Source of the DNA: Kocuria rosea subsp. polaris
GTDB taxonomy: Bacteria; Actinomycetota; Actinomycetes; Actinomycetales; Micrococcaceae
Direction of reading: 5' to 3'
Assembly (NCBI RefSeq): GCF_001483755.1
Contig: NZ_LQBK01000003.1
Location: 1-64,000 of the forward strand
DNA length: 64,000 nucleotides
Positions 39,788-48,243 of this stretch are shown piece by piece. The first letter of the stretch is position 1. Each line of letters begins with the position of its first letter. The position numbers were made by a program, and so were the translations under genes. The notes under the pieces were generated by a model, which searched no databases, was not told the DNA's origin, and saw nothing but the letters and a program-made list of their open reading frames with translations.

Positions 39788-41536
39788 TCAGCCGTCGGTG
39801 GGGCGCACGAGCTCCAGGACGTCGGGGGCGGCGGCGCGCGCGGAGGCCGCCGCGGTGTCGTCGGCGGTCCCGGCGGCGGCGTCCTCCGCCGCGCAGCGCA
39901 GCCGGTAGGCCTCGACCTCGGCCTCGCGCCGCCGCCCGTCCCAGCCGAGGGCCTCGGCCGCGAGGTCCGCGACCTCCTCCACGGCGTCGAGGCCGTGGCG
40001 GGCCTGCTCCCACGTGAGCCGGGTGCGGGTGTCGTAGAGGTCCTCGAGGTGCAGCGCGCCCTCGTGGGTGCAGGCGTGCACGATCTCGGCCCGCAGGTAG
40101 GCGGGGGCGCCCGCCAGCGGGCGGCCCAGGTCGGGGCGGTCCTCCACGAGCTCGGTGATCTCGGTGATCGCCGAGCCGTAGCGGCCGAGCAGGTGCTGCA
40201 CCCGCTCCTCGTCCCAGTCGTGCCGGGCGCCCAGGGTCCCGGCCTGCCGGCCCAGCGCGAGGTAGCCCTCGGCGCCCAGCAGCGGCGTCCGGTCGGTGAC
40301 CGAGGGGACGGCCTCGGCCCGCTCCTCGCCCAGGGCGAGGTCCACGGCGTCCCGGGCCATCACCCGGTAGGTGGTGAGCTTGCCACCGGCGATCGTGATC
40401 AGGCCGGGGGCGACCTCGGTCACGGTGTGCTCGCGGGAGATCTTCGTGGACTGCGCGTCCCCGCCGTCCTTCTTCGTCCCGGGCTGCAGCAGCGGCCGCA
40501 GTCCGGCGTACGTGCCGATGACGTCCTCGCGGGTGAGGGGCCGGTCCAGGACCACGTTGGCGTGGTCGATGACGTAGTCGATGTCCTCCGCGGTGGCCAC
40601 CGGGTTCACGAGGTCCTGGTGGTACGGGGTGTCGGTGGTGCCGATGATCCAGTACCTCGCCCACGGGATGATGAACAGCACGGACTTCTCGGTCTGCAGG
40701 ATCAGCCCCTTCTCGCCGCGGATCCGCTCGCGGGGCACGATGATGTGGATCCCCTTGGAGGCGAGCACCTTCAGCCCGCCCTCGGCGTGGGCCAGGTCCT
40801 GGGTCTGCTCCGTCCACACCCCGGTGGCGGCGATGACGGTCCTCGCCCGGACCGTGTGCTCCTGGCCCGTCTCGAGGTCCCGGACGGTGGCCCCGACGAC
40901 GCGGCCGGAGTCGTCCTTCGGGAAGTCCACCGCCCGCGTCCGGTTGGCGGCGAGAGCGCCGTAGCGCACCGCGGTGCGCACGATGGTCAGGACGAGTCGG
41001 GCGTCGTCGACCTGGCCGTCCCAGTACTGCACGGCGCCCACCATGGAGCCGGGCTTCACGTCGGGGAAGACCCGCTGGACGCCCTTGAAGCCGTAGTGGC
41101 GCTGGTAGGGCAGGGTCGCGACCTTGGCGCCGAGGTGGGCCAGGGCGTCGTAGAGGCCGATGCCGGCCGTGACATAGGGCCGCTCCCAGAAGCGGTGGGT
41201 CAGCGGGTACAGGAAGGGCACGGGCTTGACGAGGTGGGGGGCGAGGAAGTCGAGCAGGAGCTCCCGCTCGCGCAGGGCCTCGGAGACGAGCTTGAAGTCG
41301 AGCTGCTGGAGGTAGCGCAGACCGCCGTGGACGAGCTTGGAGGACCACTGCGAGGTGCCCCCGGCCCAGTCCTGGGCCTCGACGATCCCGGTGCGCAGCC
41401 CCCGGGTCACGGCGTCCAGGGCGATGCCGGCGCCGGTGATGCCTCCGCCGACCACGAGGACGTCGAGCTCGGGACCGCCGGAGAGCTCGGCGAGCGCCCG
41501 GTCGCGCTGGGTGCTGGAGAGTGCGGGGTGGGCCAT
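39788..41536 (-). CDS. glpD: Glycerol-3-phosphate dehydrogenase (FAD, aerobic type)
   Basis: GlpD oxidises glycerol-3-phosphate to dihydroxyacetone phosphate at the membrane and feeds electrons to quinone. The 582-residue flavoprotein has the FAD-binding GGGITGAGIA (residues 30-39), SQWSSKLVHGGLRYL near residue 62, GTTDTPYHQ near residue 280 and IAGGKLTTYR near residue 340. A C-terminal DAO_C domain is followed by an Ala/Asp tail. It is first gene of the glp operon, diverging from the SorC-type regulator with a 129-bp control region between. Confidence 0.96.
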   Translation of the reverse strand: MAHPALSSTQRDRALAELSGGPELDVLVVGGGITGAGIALDAVTRGLRTGIVEAQDWAGGTSQWSSKLVHGGLRYLQQLDFKLVSEALRERELLLDFLAPHLVKPVPFLYPLTHRFWERPYVTAGIGLYDALAHLGAKVATLPYQRHYGFKGVQRVFPDVKPGSMVGAVQYWDGQVDDARLVLTIVRTAVRYGALAANRTRAVDFPKDDSGRVVGATVRDLETGQEHTVRARTVIAATGVWTEQTQDLAHAEGGLKVLASKGIHIIVPRERIRGEKGLILQTEKSVLFIIPWARYWIIGTTDTPYHQDLVNPVATAEDIDYVIDHANVVLDRPLTREDVIGTYAGLRPLLQPGTKKDGGDAQSTKISREHTVTEVAPGLITIAGGKLTTYRVMARDAVDLALGEERAEAVPSVTDRTPLLGAEGYLALGRQAGTLGARHDWDEERVQHLLGRYGSAITEITELVEDRPDLGRPLAGAPAYLRAEIVHACTHEGALHLEDLYDTRTRLTWEQARHGLDAVEEVADLAAEALGWDGRRREAEVEAYRLRCAAEDAAAGTADDTAAASARAAAPDVLELVRPTDG

Positions 41537-41600
41537 GGTGGGGAACTCCTCGTGGCGGGTCGGGGCGGGTCGTTGCGGGTGGAAACGTGCTCTGCATCAC

Positions 41601-41629
41601 ACTCTGTCCCGGATTGCACCTATGCTCAA
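41601..41629. promoter_or_regulatory. glpD promoter and operator-like palindrome
   Basis: TTGCACCTATGCTCAA (41614-41629) is an imperfect inverted repeat (TTG..C.TA.G..CAA), resembling the TTGC-N6-GCAA style of SorC/DeoR-type sites. On the minus strand TTGAGC (41624-41629) is followed after 17 bp by CAGAGT (41601-41606), a weak glpD promoter. The palindrome would cover that -35 box. Predicted by eye. Confidence 0.45.
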
Positions 41630-41665
41630 AGAGAATGAACGGACGTGCAGCCCGAGGAGGACACC

Positions 41666-42622
41666 GTGCACGGTGATGCCGAGCTCCACCACGCGGCGGA
41701 GCTGTACTACGTGCAGGGCATGACGATGGAGGCGGTCGCGGACCGGTTCGGCGTCTCCCGCCCCACGGTCTCGCGGATGCTGCAGGCCGCCCGGGAGCGG
41801 GGCATCGTGCGGATCAGCCTGAGTGCTCCCCCGCACGCGGGACACGACCTGTCCCACCGGCTGCGGGAGGCCTTCGGCGTGCAGGTGCACGTGGCGGGCA
41901 CGCCCCGCACGGCCACGGAGCCGCAGCGGCTGGAGTCCGTGGCGCGCGCCGCGGCCGGGCTGCTCGGCGACTGGTTCGGGGACGGGATGACGCTGGCGGT
42001 CGCGTGGGGGACCACGACCTCGGCGATCGCGGGGCACCTGCAGCCCAAGGCCGTGCGGGACGCCGTCGTGGTGCAGATGAACGGCGCGGTGAGCGTCCGC
42101 TCCCCGGGCGCGGCGCAGTCCTCGGCGCTGCTGGGGCAGATGTCGACGGCCTTCGGGGCGGCGCTGGTGCCCTTCCCCACCCCGGCGTTCTTCGACCAGG
42201 AGGAGACCCGCCGGCTGATGTGGCAGGAGTCCTCGGTGCGCCGGGTGCTCGCGGTGCGCAGCGCGGCGGACCTGGCGGTGTTCAGCGTGGGGGCCTTCCG
42301 GGGGCCGATGATCTCCCAGGTGTACAGCAGCGGCTACCTGCCGGAGGACGCGCTGCGGGAGCTGTCCGCCCACCGCGTGGTCGGCGACGTGTGCACCGTG
42401 TTCCTCCGCGAGGACGGCACCTACGCGGACATCGACTACAACCGCCGGGCGAGCGGGCCGACGCCCATGGAGCTGCGGCGGATCCCGCGCCGGCTGTGCG
42501 TGGCCGCGGGGGACCACAAGGTGCCGGGCGTGGTGGGGGCGCTGCGCGCGGGCGTGGTCACGGACCTGCTCCTCGACGAGCGCACGGCCGCGGCGGTGGT
42601 GCGCCACCTGTTCGGCCGCTGA
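41666..42622 (+). CDS. SorC-family sugar-binding transcriptional regulator, probable glp regulator
   Basis: This 318-residue protein has an N-terminal helix-turn-helix (AVADRFGVSRPTVSRMLQAA near residues 20-40) and a C-terminal SorC sugar-phosphate-binding domain (VAWGTTTSAIA, VVQMNGAV). Such proteins sense phosphorylated sugars or polyols. GTG at 41666 has GAGGAGG five bases upstream and is preferred to the GTG at 41645. It diverges from glpD, with a palindromic site between, so it probably controls glpDFK and senses glycerol-3-phosphate or a related triose. Ligand and targets are inferred. Confidence 0.87.
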   Translation: MHGDAELHHAAELYYVQGMTMEAVADRFGVSRPTVSRMLQAARERGIVRISLSAPPHAGHDLSHRLREAFGVQVHVAGTPRTATEPQRLESVARAAAGLLGDWFGDGMTLAVAWGTTTSAIAGHLQPKAVRDAVVVQMNGAVSVRSPGAAQSSALLGQMSTAFGAALVPFPTPAFFDQEETRRLMWQESSVRRVLAVRSAADLAVFSVGAFRGPMISQVYSSGYLPEDALRELSAHRVVGDVCTVFLREDGTYADIDYNRRASGPTPMELRRIPRRLCVAAGDHKVPGVVGALRAGVVTDLLLDERTAAAVVRHLFGR

Positions 42623-42631
42623 GCCCGCCGG

Positions 42632-42720
42632 TCACCGGCCCCTCGGGGCGCCGCCGGTGCGCACCCCGGTCTCACCGGCCCCTCGGGGCGCCGCCGGTGC
42701 GCACCCCGGTCTCACCGGCC
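42632..42720. repeat. 40-bp direct repeat, two copies plus a start of a third, between convergent genes
   Basis: Copies at 42632-42671 and 42672-42711 are identical; a third begins at 42712 inside the end of rarA. Each contains ACCGGC...GCCGGT arms that can fold as a hairpin, so each copy could act as a two-way terminator for the SorC-type gene and rarA. The last copy fuses with the rarA stop. Confidence 0.85.
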
Positions 42721-44184
42721 CCGGACGATGCCCCGCAGGATCTCCAGGCGGTGGGCGATCTCGCGCTCGCGGCCGTGCTCGGTCGGCCGGTAGTAGTCGG
42801 TGCCGACGAGCTCGTCCGGAGGGTACTGCTGGGCGGCCACGCCGTTGGGCTCGTCGTGGGAGTAGACGTAGCCGCGGCCGTGGCCCAGCTGGCCCGCACC
42901 GGGGTAGTGGGCGTCGCGCAGGTGGAGCGGGACGGGCCCGGCCCGGCCCGCCCGGACGTCGGCGACGGCCTCGTTGATCGCGGTGTAGGCGGCGTTGGAC
43001 TTCGGGGCGGTCGCCAGGTGCGCCACGGCCTGGGCCAGCGGGATCCGCCCCTCGGGCATGCCGATGAGCTGGACCGCGTCGGCGGCCGCGACCGCGGTCT
43101 GCAGGGCGGTCGGGTCGGCGGTGCCGATGTCCTCGGAGGCGGAGATGATGAGCCGGCGGGCGATGAACCGGGGGTCCTCCCCCGCCTCGATCATCCGGGC
43201 GAGGTAGTGCATCGCGGCGTCGACGTCCGAGCCGCGGATCGACTTGATGAACGCGCTGACCACGTCGTAGTGCTGGTCGCCGTTGCGGTCGTAGCGCACC
43301 GCCGCCCGGTCGAGGGCCTCCTCGGCGTGCTCCCGGGTGATCACCGGGACCGGACGCCCGCGGTCCTCCTCCGCGCCGTCCTCCTCGCCGTTCTCCCCGT
43401 CCTCCTCCTCGGTGCGGTCCACCGCCGCCGGCTGCTCGGAGAGGGCGACCCCGGCGGCGGCCTCCAGGGCGGTCAGGGCCTTGCGCGCGTCCCCGCCGCA
43501 CAGGTCCAGCAGGTGCTCGCGGGCCTCCGGGGAGAGCTCCACCTCGCCGTTCAGGCCCCGGGGGTCCGCGACGGCCCGGTCCACCAGCGCCCCGATGTCG
43601 GCGCGCTCCAGCGGCTGGAGGGTCAGCAGCAGCGAGCGCGAGAGCAGGGGCGAGATCACCGAGAAGGACGGGTTCTCCGTGGTCGCCGCCACGAGCACCA
43701 CCCACTGGTTCTCCACCCCCGGCAGCAGCGCGTCCTGCTGGGCCTTGGTGAAGCGGTGGATCTCGTCGAGGAACAGCACCGTGGTGCGCCCGTGCAGGTC
43801 GCGGTCGGTGAGCGCCTCCTCCATGACCTTCCGGACGTCCTTGACGCCGGCGGTGATCGCGGAGAGCTCCACGAACTTCCGGGACACTCCGCGGGCGATC
43901 ACGTGGGCCAGGGTGGTCTTGCCCGTGCCGGGCGGGCCCCACAGGATGATCGACGACGGTCCCGCCGGCCCCCGGTCCTCCCCCGCCAGGACCTGCAGCG
44001 GGGAGCCGGGCTTCAGCAGGTGCTGCTGGCCCACGATCTCGTCGAGCCGGCGCGGGCGCATCCGCACCGCGAGCGGTGCCCGGGAGCGGGTGCGACGTCC
44101 CCGCCCGGCGGGGCGGGCCGGCGCGGCGGCGTCGCGCCGGTCGCCGTCGGAGGCGTCGAGGTCGTCGAAGAGGGAGCCGGTCAC
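42712..44184 (-). CDS. rarA: Replication-associated recombination protein RarA (MgsA)
   Basis: RarA is a AAA+ ATPase related to clamp loaders and acts at stalled replication forks. The 490-residue protein has the [12 protein letters not shown] start, Walker A GPPGTGKT (residues 83-90), Walker B LFLDEIH near residue 140 and arginine-finger region SPLLSR. After residue ~250 there is a ~20-residue acidic insert ([18 protein letters not shown]) absent from most homologues. The MgsA C-terminal tetramerisation domain follows. It diverges from the antiporter gene. Confidence 0.95.
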   Translation of the reverse strand: MTGSLFDDLDASDGDRRDAAAPARPAGRGRRTRSRAPLAVRMRPRRLDEIVGQQHLLKPGSPLQVLAGEDRGPAGPSSIILWGPPGTGKTTLAHVIARGVSRKFVELSAITAGVKDVRKVMEEALTDRDLHGRTTVLFLDEIHRFTKAQQDALLPGVENQWVVLVAATTENPSFSVISPLLSRSLLLTLQPLERADIGALVDRAVADPRGLNGEVELSPEAREHLLDLCGGDARKALTALEAAAGVALSEQPAAVDRTEEEDGENGEEDGAEEDRGRPVPVITREHAEEALDRAAVRYDRNGDQHYDVVSAFIKSIRGSDVDAAMHYLARMIEAGEDPRFIARRLIISASEDIGTADPTALQTAVAAADAVQLIGMPEGRIPLAQAVAHLATAPKSNAAYTAINEAVADVRAGRAGPVPLHLRDAHYPGAGQLGHGRGYVYSHDEPNGVAAQQYPPDELVGTDYYRPTEHGREREIAHRLEILRGIVRGR

Positions 44185-44358
44185 CCCCTCAGGCTAGCGG
44201 CTGTCCCCGTCGTGGCCTGTCGGACGACAGACGATCGGCGTACGATCAGCACGCTGATCACGTCGGTTCCCCCGGTGGGCGGACGGCGCAGGACGACGGT
44301 CGACCAGGAGCGGGCTCCACCCGGGAGCCCGCCCGGCCGTCCGAGGGACGAGGTACCG

Positions 44359-45666
44359 GTGTTCGAACCCCCCCCCAGTCTGATCTTCGCCGCCGCCGGT
44401 CTGGCCGTGTTCGCGGCCGCCCTGCTGCCCCGTCTGCTCGTGCGGGCACCCGTGTCGATGCCCATGGTGTTCCTGGCCGCGGGCGCGGTGGTCTTCTCGC
44501 TGACCGACAGGCTGCCCGATCCGGACCCGGTGGCCCACAGCGACGTCACCGTGCACCTCAGCGAGGTCTGCGTGATCGTCTCGCTGATGGGTGCCGGGCT
44601 GGCGCTGGACCGCCCGCCGGGGCTCAGGCGGTGGGCCACGACCTGGCGGCTGCTGGGGATCGCCATGCCCCTGAGCCTGCTCGGGGCGGCGCTGCTCGGG
44701 TGGTCGGTGCTGGGGCTGAGCGCGGCCGGCGCCGTGCTCGTGGCCGCGGCGCTCGCCCCCACGGACCCGGTGCTGGCCTCCGAGGTCCAGGTCGGGGAGC
44801 CCTCGGAGACCCAGGACGACCTCGAGGGCGAGGACGAGGTCCGGTTCGGGCTCACCTCCGAGGCCGGGCTCAACGACGGCCTGGCCTTCCCCTTCGTCTA
44901 CCTCGCCATCGCCCTCAGTCTCGTGGGCACCGACCCCGCGGCGTGGTTGCCGCACTTCCTCGCCGTGGACGTGGCCTGGCGGATCGCCCTCGGCTGCCTC
45001 GTCGGCTTCCTGGTGGGCCGGCTCCTGGGCCGGATCTTCCTGCGCTCCGCGCTCGAGAGCGTCCGCACGACCGTGCACCCCGAGGGATTCGTGGCCCTGG
45101 CCGCGGCCTTCCTCACCTACGGCCTGGCCGAGATGGTCGAGGGCTACGGCTTCATCGCCGTGTTCGTGTGCGCGGTGACCATCCGCGCGGTCGAGCGGGT
45201 CCACGGTGTGCACGGCGTGCTGCACAGCTACATCGAGCAGCTCGAGCGGCTGCTGACCGTCGTGGTGCTCGTGCTCCTGGGCGGCGCCGTGGCCCGCGGC
45301 CTGCTCAGCGGGCTCACCTGGCGCGAGGTCCTCGTCGCGGCGGCTTTCCTCCTGCTGGTCCGTCCCCTCGCCGGGTGGATCGGCCTGCTCGGCGGCCGGA
45401 CGGGCCCGTGGGAGCGCGGCGTGATCGCCTTCTTCGGCGTGCGCGGCATCGGCTCCGTCTACTACCTCGGCTACGCCCTGTCCGAGGGCGAGTTCGCCGC
45501 GGAGGACCAGGCCCTGTGGCGCATCGTGGGGCTGGTGGTCGTCTCCTCCATCGTGCTGCACGGGGTGACCGCGGGTCCCGTCATCACGAGGCTCGACCGT
45601 GCCCGGCGGCGCAGGGCGCGGAAGGGGACGGGAACCGAGGAGGCCGCCTCTCGCACCCCGATCTGA
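44359..45666 (+). CDS. CPA1-family Na+(K+)/H+ antiporter
   Basis: This 435-residue membrane protein has about 12 helices of the monovalent cation:proton antiporter-1 family. The conserved acidic pair region LAPTDPVLAS near residue 134 and LTSEAGLNDGLAFP near residue 170 carry the residues expected for ion exchange. GTG at 44359 has GACGAGG before it and puts the first helix at residue 7. Part of the upstream open frame reads as rarA antisense shadow. It works in pH and sodium balance; ion preference cannot be told. Confidence 0.9.
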   Translation: MFEPPPSLIFAAAGLAVFAAALLPRLLVRAPVSMPMVFLAAGAVVFSLTDRLPDPDPVAHSDVTVHLSEVCVIVSLMGAGLALDRPPGLRRWATTWRLLGIAMPLSLLGAALLGWSVLGLSAAGAVLVAAALAPTDPVLASEVQVGEPSETQDDLEGEDEVRFGLTSEAGLNDGLAFPFVYLAIALSLVGTDPAAWLPHFLAVDVAWRIALGCLVGFLVGRLLGRIFLRSALESVRTTVHPEGFVALAAAFLTYGLAEMVEGYGFIAVFVCAVTIRAVERVHGVHGVLHSYIEQLERLLTVVVLVLLGGAVARGLLSGLTWREVLVAAAFLLLVRPLAGWIGLLGGRTGPWERGVIAFFGVRGIGSVYYLGYALSEGEFAAEDQALWRIVGLVVVSSIVLHGVTAGPVITRLDRARRRRARKGTGTEEAASRTPI

Positions 45667-45688
45667 CGCCCCCCGTACGGCGGGGGCG
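45667..45688. terminator. Hairpin between convergent antiporter and dtd genes
   Basis: CGCCCCC (45667-45673) pairs with GGGGGCG (45682-45688); the loop holds CGTACG. It begins right after the antiporter stop and may serve both genes. Confidence 0.55.
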
Positions 45689-45722
45689 AGCGGCGCCGGG
45701 GCCGGGCACGGCGGTCCCGGGC

Positions 45723-46175
45723 TCAGCCCCGCCGGGGCCGGTCCAGCTCGGCGCTGTCCAGGACCAGGGTGAACGGGCCGTCGTTGACGAGCTCGACCTG
45801 CATCGCCGCCCCGAAGCGGCCGGTCTGCACGTGCGCGCCGAGCTCCCGCAGCGCCTGGACGTAGGCCTCGAACACCGGCTCCGAGACGGGTCCGGGAGCG
45901 GCCGCCGACCACGAGGGGCGCCGGCCCCGGCGGGCGTCGCCGTAGAGGGTGAACTGGCTGATCGCCAGCACCGGGGCGCCGAGGTCGGCGCAGGACCGCT
46001 CCCCCGCCAGCAGCCGCAGCGTCCACGTCTTCTCGGCCAGTTTCGCGGCCGTTGCGGCGTCGTCGTCGTGTGTCACCCCCACGAGGGCGACGAGGCCCGG
46101 TCCCTCGATGGCCCCCACGACGTCTCCTCCGACGGTCACGGCGGCCCGGGCCGCCCGCTGCAGAACGATGCGCAT
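45723..46175 (-). CDS. dtd: D-aminoacyl-tRNA deacylase
   Basis: Dtd hydrolyses D-amino acids from mischarged tRNA. The 150-residue protein starts [20 protein letters not shown] and has SQFTLYGD near residue 78 and the cross-subunit NDGPFT near residue 134, the two catalytic signatures. The ATG at 46175 gives the family's normal length; the frame is open beyond it but without homology. It converges on the antiporter. Confidence 0.95.
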   Translation of the reverse strand: MRIVLQRAARAAVTVGGDVVGAIEGPGLVALVGVTHDDDAATAAKLAEKTWTLRLLAGERSCADLGAPVLAISQFTLYGDARRGRRPSWSAAAPGPVSEPVFEAYVQALRELGAHVQTGRFGAAMQVELVNDGPFTLVLDSAELDRPRRG

Positions 46176-46230
46176 GCGCCCCAGTCCACCACAGGCGCGG
46201 ACGGACCGGGAGCACCGCTGGCCTCGTCCC

Positions 46231-46830
46231 ATGGCAGCAGCGCGCACGACGTCCCGGCCGAGCACCGTGGTGGCGGAGGTGTTCGCGCCGGCCCCGCTGG
46301 TGCTGTCCCTGCTGGTGCTCGCCGGCTGGTCGGGAGCCGGGTGGCCCGGGGCCGCGTGGGGCCTGGGCACGGCGGTGGTCGTGGCGTCGCTGCCGATGCT
46401 CGTGCTGCGGGTGCTGGCCCGGCGGGGGCGGGTGGACGGGCACTTCGTGCGCTCCCGCGCGCAGCGGCTGCCCGTCTACGCCGCCACGGGGCTGCTGACG
46501 GCCCTCGTGGTGCTGGCCGAGTCCGCGCTGGGCGCCCCCGTGGTCGTGCCGGTGACCGCGGGGTTCGTGCTGCTGGGCATCCTGGTGCTGCTGCTCGTGA
46601 CGCTGCGGTGGAAGGTCTCGGCCCACGTGGCGATGGCGGCGTGCTGGGCCGTGGCCCTCGGCGTCCTCGCCGCCCCGTGGGCGGCGCTCGCCGCCGCGCC
46701 GGTGCCGTTCGCGGTGGCCGTCTCGCGGGTGCGCACCGGGGACCACACCGCGGCGCAGGCGGTCGTCGGCGCGCTGATCGGAGTGCTCATCGGGGTGGGC
46801 TACGCGGCCACCGCCGGCAGGGTGCTCTGA
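46231..46830 (+). CDS. PAP2-superfamily-like membrane protein
   Basis: This 199-residue protein has about five or six hydrophobic helices. Near the C-terminus, [17 protein letters not shown] resembles the third PAP2 phosphatase motif (SRxxxxxHxxxD), and [10 protein letters not shown] near residue 70 loosely matches the first. The central SGH motif is not visible, so activity is uncertain. It may act on an undecaprenyl- or phosphatidyl-type lipid phosphate. ATG at 46231 is chosen as the frame's sensible start. It diverges from dtd. Confidence 0.6.
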   Translation: MAAARTTSRPSTVVAEVFAPAPLVLSLLVLAGWSGAGWPGAAWGLGTAVVVASLPMLVLRVLARRGRVDGHFVRSRAQRLPVYAATGLLTALVVLAESALGAPVVVPVTAGFVLLGILVLLLVTLRWKVSAHVAMAACWAVALGVLAAPWAALAAAPVPFAVAVSRVRTGDHTAAQAVVGALIGVLIGVGYAATAGRVL

Positions 46831-46893
46831 CGGAGGCCCGAGCCCGGGCACGTGCACCGGGGCACCGGCTGCCTGGGACGGGACGGGGCCTGC

Positions 46894-47520
46894 TCAGGGC
46901 AGGACCGAGAACCCCGGCGGCAGCGGCCGCCGGCCCGTGAGCGCCAGCAGGATCCCGGGCAGGTGCCCGCCGTCGGCGCCGATCTCCAGCAGGGTCTGCC
47001 CGGCGTCGGCCAGGACGTGCTCCGGGGGCGTGCGGTCCAGCCCGCAGGCCTGGGCCACGTCGAGGCCGTGCACGGCCAGCTCGAACGTGCGGGTGGGCAC
47101 GTAGGCGCGCAGCCGGGTGCCGCCCACCACGGTGCGGATCAGGGGGTCCTCGTCGAGCGGCACCTGCGCGAGGGCGTCCCGGGCCCGGTCCAGTGACGCC
47201 CGGACGGTGTCGGCCGGGTGCCGGCCGAGCTCGTGACCGGCGACCACGCCCCGGGCCGCGACGTCGGCCGGGTCCGTGGCGGCCGCGGCGAGCGCGTAGT
47301 ACTGGGCCACCCCGGTGCAGGTCTCGTCCTCGGCGGGGACCGTGAGATAGCTGCCGAGCGTCACGAGCGCGCGGTGGGTGTGGCCCACCAGCGCCCGGAC
47401 GTCCCAGACGCCGGGGCCCGGGCGCGTCCAGTGGTGCGGGCGGAGCTCCTCGACGAGCTCGGCGAACCAGGCCCCGGCGTCGAGCAGGGCGGTGCGGGCG
47501 GCGGCGGGATCACGGCTCAT
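46894..47520 (-). CDS. Mycothiol-dependent maleylpyruvate isomerase / DinB-fold family protein
   Basis: This 208-residue four-helix DinB-like protein of the TIGR03083 group has WDVRALVGHTHRA near residue 38 and RTFELAVHGLDVA near residue 145, whose His and Asp residues form the expected metal site. Family members use mycothiol as cofactor, or bind metal. The ATG at 47520 has GGGGAG just upstream; an ATG-less extension upstream is ignored. It converges with the PAP2-like gene and diverges from the lipoprotein operon. The specific substrate is unknown. Confidence 0.75.
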   Translation of the reverse strand: MSRDPAAARTALLDAGAWFAELVEELRPHHWTRPGPGVWDVRALVGHTHRALVTLGSYLTVPAEDETCTGVAQYYALAAAATDPADVAARGVVAGHELGRHPADTVRASLDRARDALAQVPLDEDPLIRTVVGGTRLRAYVPTRTFELAVHGLDVAQACGLDRTPPEHVLADAGQTLLEIGADGGHLPGILLALTGRRPLPPGFSVLP

Positions 47521-47817
47521 GGGCTCCCCTGGGGTGCTGCGGCGGGGACGGGACACGGCCCCGGACGTGACGGAAGCCTACTGCGGGGCGCCGGCGGCGG
47601 GACCCATGTTGCGTCCGGTTGCGCCCGCACACCCTCCGGCCGGGGCCCGGGCGCGCGGTGGTGCCCGCGGTCCGGGCACGGCACGGTCGCGGGACGCCCG
47701 GCGGCCGCCGGGACGTCCTACGCTCGGGGGAGTCCGCACGGGCGCCCGTCCTGGCGGCCCGCTCCTGCCCCGCTCCGTGTCCAGTTCTCGTCCCGTCCTC
47801 GTCCCGGAAGGCCCAGC

Positions 47818-48243
47818 ATGCCGCCCCGCCCCTCCTCACGGACCATGGCCGCCGCCTCGATCGGCGCCCTGACGATCGCCCTGACCGGCTGCGGCCAGGA
47901 GACCCAGGACGTCCAGGAGGTGGACTCCGACTACGCCCGGATCTGCGTCGAGGACCAGGACGGGGAGGGCGGGGCGGAGCCCGTCCGGGTCGACGACGAG
48001 TGCGAGGACGACCGCGGCCCGCGGGTCGGCGGCTTCTTCCCGATGTGGGTGCTCATGAGCTCCTCCCGCGCGGTGCCCGTGCCCGCCGTCGGCTCGTCCG
48101 TGCCGTCCTCGGCGGGCTGGACCACCGGCCGCCCGCCGGCCTCGGCCACCGTGGCCCGCGGGCTGCCCCGGAACGGGACCGCCGTGGGCAAGAGCGGCGT
48201 CTCGCGCGGCTTCGGCGGCTCGAAGACCGGCTGGGGCTCCTGA
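47818..48243 (+). CDS. YgiB-like lipoprotein (DUF1190-type)
   Basis: This 141-residue protein has an N-terminal export signal ending in a lipobox-like LTGC (Cys near residue 25). After the signal it is acidic, then Ser/Pro/Gly-rich, and ends in SRGFGGSKTGWGS, closely resembling the VSRGGFG tail of E. coli YgiB. ATG at 47818 has GGAAGG 7 nt upstream. Its stop overlaps the next ATG (TGATG). In E. coli YgiB is paired with the ATP-grasp protein YgiC, the same pairing as here. Function unknown; a periplasmic-face target or partner of the ligase is inference. Confidence 0.75.
   Translation: MPPRPSSRTMAAASIGALTIALTGCGQETQDVQEVDSDYARICVEDQDGEGGAEPVRVDDECEDDRGPRVGGFFPMWVLMSSSRAVPVPAVGSSVPSSAGWTTGRPPASATVARGLPRNGTAVGKSGVSRGFGGSKTGWGS

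Noticed and set aside
39494-41638. A 714-codon plus-strand frame across glpF and glpD
   Set aside because: Antisense to intact glpF and glpD, with Gly/Val/Asp/His-rich shadow composition.
42004-44358. Upstream extension of the antiporter frame
   Set aside because: This part overlaps the SorC-type gene and rarA in other frames. The real start is the GTG at 44359 with a ribosome binding site.
44359-44375. GTTCGAA, a T-loop-like tRNA piece
   Set aside because: It lies at the antiporter start and has no cloverleaf around it.
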